Below the pieces are notes generated by a model. That model did no database searches and had not been told where the DNA came from. It saw only the letters and a list, made by a program, of their open reading frames with translations. Shown one piece after another: positions 60,960 to 64,000 of a stretch of 64,000 nt of DNA (its first letter is position 1; the number at the start of each line of letters is the position of its first letter). Source of the stretch: a virus; IMG/VR virus record IMGVR_UViG_3300047557_002769, positions 62,001 to 126,000 of that record. One strand, written 5' to 3'. The translations under genes were made by a program, and so were the position numbers.

Positions 60960-61439
60960 CCAGTTACGTAACGCCCCGATAGTTACGTCTACATCAGAGT
61001 GAAGAATAGCTTTTCCTCCCGCTTCTTCGAAATCATCAATATTAGCCCATGTATCGTCAATCAGGAAAGAATTAGCGTCTGCAAAACCTTTTTTATACTT
61101 TTTCCCAGGAACGACAATAGGTGTCCAGTCAATATTGTGACGCTTTAACCAAAATACCTTTTGTTCACGAATCGTTTCGTAAAACTCGTAACCAGCAGAT
61201 GAAGATAGAATTACCTTTTCAACATCCAGAGAATGAAGAAACGAAATAAGTTTCTGTGCTCCTTCATGGTAATCAAGAAAAGCAAAACCGTTAGAGCTTA
61301 CAAAGGCCTTCCAGTTACGTCGATATTCTTTATCCTTACCAGCTTTACGAAGATCTAGCCCGTTAACTCCAAACATTTCAAAGTAATGTTTATCGAAGTC
61401 ACAGAGTACTCCGTCCATATCAACAAAAATTCGTTTCAT
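60933..61439 (-). CDS. 5'(3')-deoxyribonucleotidase-like HAD phosphatase
   Basis: 168 aa. HAD motif I RIFVDMDGVLCDFDKHYFEM, motif II VILSSSA (~96), and motif III/IV FADANSFLIDDTWANID. Matches NT5C-type nucleotidases that dephosphorylate (d)NMPs; with ThyX it may tune nucleotide pools. 4-bp overlap with the upstream gene. Confidence 0.88.
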   Translation of the reverse strand: MKRIFVDMDGVLCDFDKHYFEMFGVNGLDLRKAGKDKEYRRNWKAFVSSNGFAFLDYHEGAQKLISFLHSLDVEKVILSSSAGYEFYETIREQKVFWLKRHNIDWTPIVVPGKKYKKGFADANSFLIDDTWANIDDFEEAGGKAILHSDVDVTIGALRNWLQLPEITI

Positions 61440-61621
61440 AGGTGAAATTCTCGCAGTTTTTCAAATGTCCTGCCCTTAGCGCTAAAGCCAATAGGACTCT
61501 TAAAGATTTTACCTTCCCCGGTAATACCGTTAATGTAGGCGTACATATAACGTTTACTGTTATCAGTAAAGTAAATATGCAGCGGGAAAGGCCAGGGAGT
61601 AGTTTCTTGAAGGACTAGCAT
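61436..61621 (-). CDS. Small hypothetical protein
   Basis: 61 aa, beta-rich (PWPFPLHIYFTDNSKRYMYA; GKIFKSPIGFSAKGRTF). Not recognised. Own promoter, coupled to the nucleotidase gene. Confidence 0.7.
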   Translation of the reverse strand: MLVLQETTPWPFPLHIYFTDNSKRYMYAYINGITGEGKIFKSPIGFSAKGRTFEKLREFHL

Positions 61622-61627
61622 GAATAC

Positions 61628-61656
61628 ATTATATGATAAAACTAAAAACCCGGCAA
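61628..61656 (-). promoter_or_regulatory. Sigma70-type promoter
   Basis: TTGCCG (61651-61656), 17-nt spacer, TATAAT (61628-61633). The -35 lies in the loop/arm of the preceding terminator. Confidence 0.78.
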
Positions 61657-61665
61657 CTGCCGGTT
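61644..61665 (-). terminator. Intrinsic terminator after ahpD-like gene
   Basis: AACCGGCA-GT-TGCCGG followed by GTTTTTAG on the minus strand, 7 bp after the stop codon. Confidence 0.85.
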
Positions 61666-61671
61666 TTACTG

Positions 61672-62184
61672 TTACGATGCCATTACTCTTGATACTGCCG
61701 TCATTACTGCAGCTATCCGACCAATATCCCGTAACTGTTCTACCGAATAGCCTTCGTTACGTAATGTCTTGTAGTGAGCATTAACGCAGAAGTGACATTT
61801 TCCAACGATAGATGCAGCAAGTGAATATGCTTCGAATCTTGCTTTAGTAGTTCCACCGTGAGTTGCAATAGCGTTCATTCTTAATTGAGCTGGAAGGCCT
61901 TCTAGTTGAGGATCGTCTGCCATTTCAACATAAGGATACCAAACGTTGTTCATTGCCATTAGCGATGCAGCGGTAATAGATGCGTTTACTTCTGTTTTAT
62001 TCTCAATAACGCTAGACATCCATGTCCAGAGTTTGGTATTACCGGTAGCAAATACAGCAGCTAATGCACAGGCTTCAGCTTCTTCTGGAGCCAGAGTACT
62101 ACGCTTAACAACAGCATCGATGTTCAAACGAGTATCTTTTGCGTAATCAGGAATGGTTTCTTTTAATTGATCTACCCAGTTCAT
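61672..62184 (-). CDS. ahpD: AhpD-like alkylhydroperoxidase
   Basis: 170 aa. ASIVGKCHFCVNAHYKTLRN EG holds the AhpD CxxC...H catalytic site. Family members reduce AhpC or act as peroxidases. Overlaps the aldolase gene by 4 bp in an AhpC-aldolase-AhpD cassette, which supports the pairing. Confidence 0.88.
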   Translation of the reverse strand: MNWVDQLKETIPDYAKDTRLNIDAVVKRSTLAPEEAEACALAAVFATGNTKLWTWMSSVIENKTEVNASITAASLMAMNNVWYPYVEMADDPQLEGLPAQLRMNAIATHGGTTKARFEAYSLAASIVGKCHFCVNAHYKTLRNEGYSVEQLRDIGRIAAVMTAVSRVMAS

Positions 62185-62789
62185 TTATACCCCTTTGCAG
62201 TTAGAACGATCTTACAAATATGTTCTAGTCGTTCAATATGTTCAAATGCACGCCAGGGTGAAGTATCTACTGCAACAACTCCATGACGGTCAATTCCTAC
62301 GATGTGATTATACAACCCACCATCCTGTGCAACACCAATAGCAGGTAGTGTAGCATCTGCTAACGCCTGACTAATAGGAGGTACATTAGGGACATTAGGT
62401 CCTACTCGTGTATACCGTCCTAGCTCTGGAAACTCTTTTACTAATTGATCTAGTTGAATTCCAGCATACATAGCAGCTACTGTGTAGGTAGGATGCATGT
62501 GAAGAACAACTCTGACCTCTGTATCGATATTTTTTTGAAGACCGTAATGAAGAGGCATTTCTCCGCTTGGTCTAAGTGCCGAACTAAGATCAGTATAGTT
62601 CATAGCCTTGTAACCGCTTAGACTCCACTTGATAAACATTTCAGGTTGTAGAGTCTGTTTACGAATACCACTGGGTGTGATATACATATGATCGCGATCA
62701 CGCCAGCGGATACTGGCATTGCCATCTCTGGCAGTAATCCAGTTCCGCTTATAAGCTTCCTGAAATAATTCAGAAACCGTCTCTAACAT
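62181..62789 (-). CDS. Class II aldolase/adducin-family protein
   Basis: 202 aa from the ATG at 62787-62789 at the ahpC stop. ITARDGNASIRWRDRDHMYI TPSG, SGEMPLHYGLQK, and VVLHMHPTYTVAAMYA (HxH metal site), with a later His in LYNHIVGIDRHGVVAV. Fuculose/ribulose-phosphate aldolase-like or a dehydratase (MtnB-like). Substrate unclear. Confidence 0.85.
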   Translation of the reverse strand: MLETVSELFQEAYKRNWITARDGNASIRWRDRDHMYITPSGIRKQTLQPEMFIKWSLSGYKAMNYTDLSSALRPSGEMPLHYGLQKNIDTEVRVVLHMHPTYTVAAMYAGIQLDQLVKEFPELGRYTRVGPNVPNVPPISQALADATLPAIGVAQDGGLYNHIVGIDRHGVVAVDTSPWRAFEHIERLEHICKIVLTAKGYK

Positions 62790-63355
62790 TATAGAGTTTC
62801 TCCGCCCACTGTGCGATTGCAAGCGCAAAGCTCTCCAGTCTGAAGTGCATCTAGAATACGAAGAGTTTCTTCAGGTGAACGACCGACGTTCAGGTTATTA
62901 ACCGTAACGTGTTGAATGACGTTATCTGGATCAACAATGAATGTTGCACGAAGAGCAGCACCAGCTGGAGCGTAGAACACTCCAAGTTGCTCGATCAGAC
63001 TCAGGTTCTTGTATTTACCATCTTCAGTATAATGCCCGCGTTGCGTATCAGCAAACTGAATATGCTTGATATTTTTAAGATCAGAACGAGACACTTGCCA
63101 AGAAATCTTACAGAACTCGTTATCAGTAGAACCGGTCAGCAGAACTGCATCACGATCTTCGAAGTCTTGGAACAGCTTATCGTAAGCAACGATCTCAGTC
63201 GGGCAAACGAAAGTAAAGTCTTTCGGGTAATATACAATGACTTTCCATTTACCTTCGAAAGACTTCTCGGTAATGTCAAAGAAAGCGTCATTTGGTTGTC
63301 CAGGTTTAACACCAGTAACAACAAAAGGTTCAAGTTTATGGCCAACGGTTTTCAT
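62789..63355 (-). CDS. ahpC: Peroxiredoxin AhpC
   Basis: 188 aa from the ATG at 63353-63355 with GGAGAAA upstream. PKDFTFVCPTEIVAYDKLFQ contains the peroxidatic Cys; VTVNNLNVGRSPEETLRILD and the C-terminal ELCACNR give the resolving Cys. Reduces peroxides. Unusual in phages; likely protects the infected cell. Confidence 0.93.
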   Translation of the reverse strand: MKTVGHKLEPFVVTGVKPGQPNDAFFDITEKSFEGKWKVIVYYPKDFTFVCPTEIVAYDKLFQDFEDRDAVLLTGSTDNEFCKISWQVSRSDLKNIKHIQFADTQRGHYTEDGKYKNLSLIEQLGVFYAPAGAALRATFIVDPDNVIQHVTVNNLNVGRSPEETLRILDALQTGELCACNRTVGGETL

Positions 63356-63368
63356 ATTTTCTCCATTT

Positions 63369-63399
63369 AAAAAAAGAAAGCAGTACACAACGTACTGCT
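63369..63399 (-). terminator. Hairpin with T-run in the ahpC leader
   Basis: AGCAGTAC-GTTGT-GTACTGCT followed by TTCTTTTTTT, between a TATAAT-like box (~63403) and the ahpC ribosome-binding site. Either terminator of the upstream gene or an attenuator of ahpC. Confidence 0.7.
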
Positions 63400-63460
63400 C
63401 GATTATATAATTACTTATTACAATAGTCTATCAATTACCCATTGTAATTAACTATTACAG

Positions 63461-63919
63461 TTATAGTGGGATCGGGGGATCAAAGTCTCCTTTTGCTTTA
63501 AACACTATTTCTTTACTACCGCTATTAATGTCAAATGACATATTCTGGTAGTATGCTTCTACGAGACCTTTACGTGCAAGACTAACTCCAGCGGTAATAA
63601 GACGAAGCACACCTACTTTCTTACCCATTTCTTCTGGAGATTCAGACGTAATGCCTTCTGCTCTGGAAAGGATCTCTGCCAGAAGAAGCAACTCTGAAAT
63701 TGCATCATCATCGTCGCGCTCACAAAGAGCAGACAGCTCCATTAGATCAAAGTCGTTTAGACCTTTAAAGAAATCACCTACAGAGATGTAAGGTGAGTCC
63801 ATTAGATCAAGTGCCAGGGTGCGAGTTATCTTTGTAAAAGGCTTATGTGTTGAAACCTTCTGAAGATTAATGATGAAAGAACCATCATCTGGGTAAAGGC
63901 TGGAGTAAAGATTATCCAT
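63461..63919 (-). CDS. Hypothetical protein
   Basis: 152 aa, acidic helical middle (MELSALCERDDDDAISELLL LAEILSRAEG), beta-rich ends. Pattern recalled from T4-like phage proteins of unknown function. Start overlaps the upstream stop (TAATG). Confidence 0.75.
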   Translation of the reverse strand: MDNLYSSLYPDDGSFIINLQKVSTHKPFTKITRTLALDLMDSPYISVGDFFKGLNDFDLMELSALCERDDDDAISELLLLAEILSRAEGITSESPEEMGKKVGVLRLITAGVSLARKGLVEAYYQNMSFDINSGSKEIVFKAKGDFDPPIPL

Positions 63920-63987
63920 TATTGGTCCTCGTATTCATATTCATTATCTTCAATAAATTCAGGATCGGTGTCGATTACAATGTGACA
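63919..63987 (-). pseudogene. 3' fragment of an upstream gene, disrupted at the window end
   Basis: The frame ends ...TDPEFIEDNEYEYEDQ with TAA at 63919-63921, but upstream there is an in-frame TAA at 63988-63990 and no start codon. The disruption coincides with a 14-bp repeat at the very end of the window, so it may be an assembly artefact rather than a real lesion. Confidence 0.5.
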
Positions 63988-64000
63988 TTATCTTCAATAA

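Noticed and set aside
1-64000. CRISPR arrays, rRNA, integrase/attachment sites, insertion sequences
   Set aside because: None seen on either strand; consistent with a lytic T4-like phage.

Overview
The window is part of a T4-like myovirus (contractile-tailed phage) genome. Diagnostic genes are family-B DNA polymerase (gp43), UvsX, DnaB-type helicase (gp41), primase (gp61), sliding clamp (gp45), clamp loader (gp44/gp62), RegA and perfect TATAAATA late-promoter boxes. Cyanophage- and pelagiphage-style accessory genes (ThyX, Hsp20, MazG-like, 2OG-Fe(II) oxygenase, many glycosyltransferases) and the absence of photosynthesis genes suggest a virus of a heterotrophic Gram-negative aquatic bacterium. 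The host is not determinable here; the GTA-type holin and GH19 endolysin fit proteobacteria.

Layout (nearly everything is on the minus strand, so operons read from high to low coordinates). 1-13.9 kb: membrane/coiled-coil gene, ThyX, primase, then a late virion block with head or fibre-like proteins, Dps, a HIGH-type nucleotidyltransferase, a KxDG ligase-like protein and a nuclease-like protein. Several of these start with a peptide resembling the T4 capsid-targeting sequence. 13.9-21.3 kb: small early genes, a zincin, gp41, UvsX and gp43. 21.2-26.3 kb: sugar module (cupin, split HldE heptose kinase/adenylyltransferase, glycosyltransferases, PIG-L deacetylase, hexapeptide acetyltransferase). 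26.3-31.5 kb: tRNA, LSm-like protein, Hsp20, RegA, gp62, gp44, a GIY-YIG homing endonuclease and gp45. 31.5-36.2 kb: second glycosyltransferase block. 36.2-41.5 kb: about 28 tRNA genes which, with the one at 26.3 kb, cover all 20 amino acids; interspersed are RNase H-like, holin, endolysin and PAAR genes and several structured non-tRNA elements.

41.5-51 kb is an early region: a small structured RNA followed by many tiny genes, most with their own strong promoter (TTGCAC, 16-17 nt, TATAAT). Base composition is clearly more GC-rich at about 46-50.5 kb. 51-61 kb holds tightly overlapping small genes of mostly unknown function, including a kinase, a LigA-N-terminus-like protein and an expanded small family. 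61-64 kb has a 5'-nucleotidase and an AhpC/aldolase/AhpD cassette.

The most unusual part is the tRNA array at 38-41.5 kb. It contains four elements bounded by a shared 18-20 bp inverted repeat (CCATATTGAARCACAYT), three multi-helix RNA domains that are not tRNAs, and a subset of otherwise good tRNAs whose T-loop reads ATCGTTA or a close variant instead of TTCGAAT, so that U54/A58 become A54/U58. I could not run covariance or database searches; family names come from motifs read by eye.
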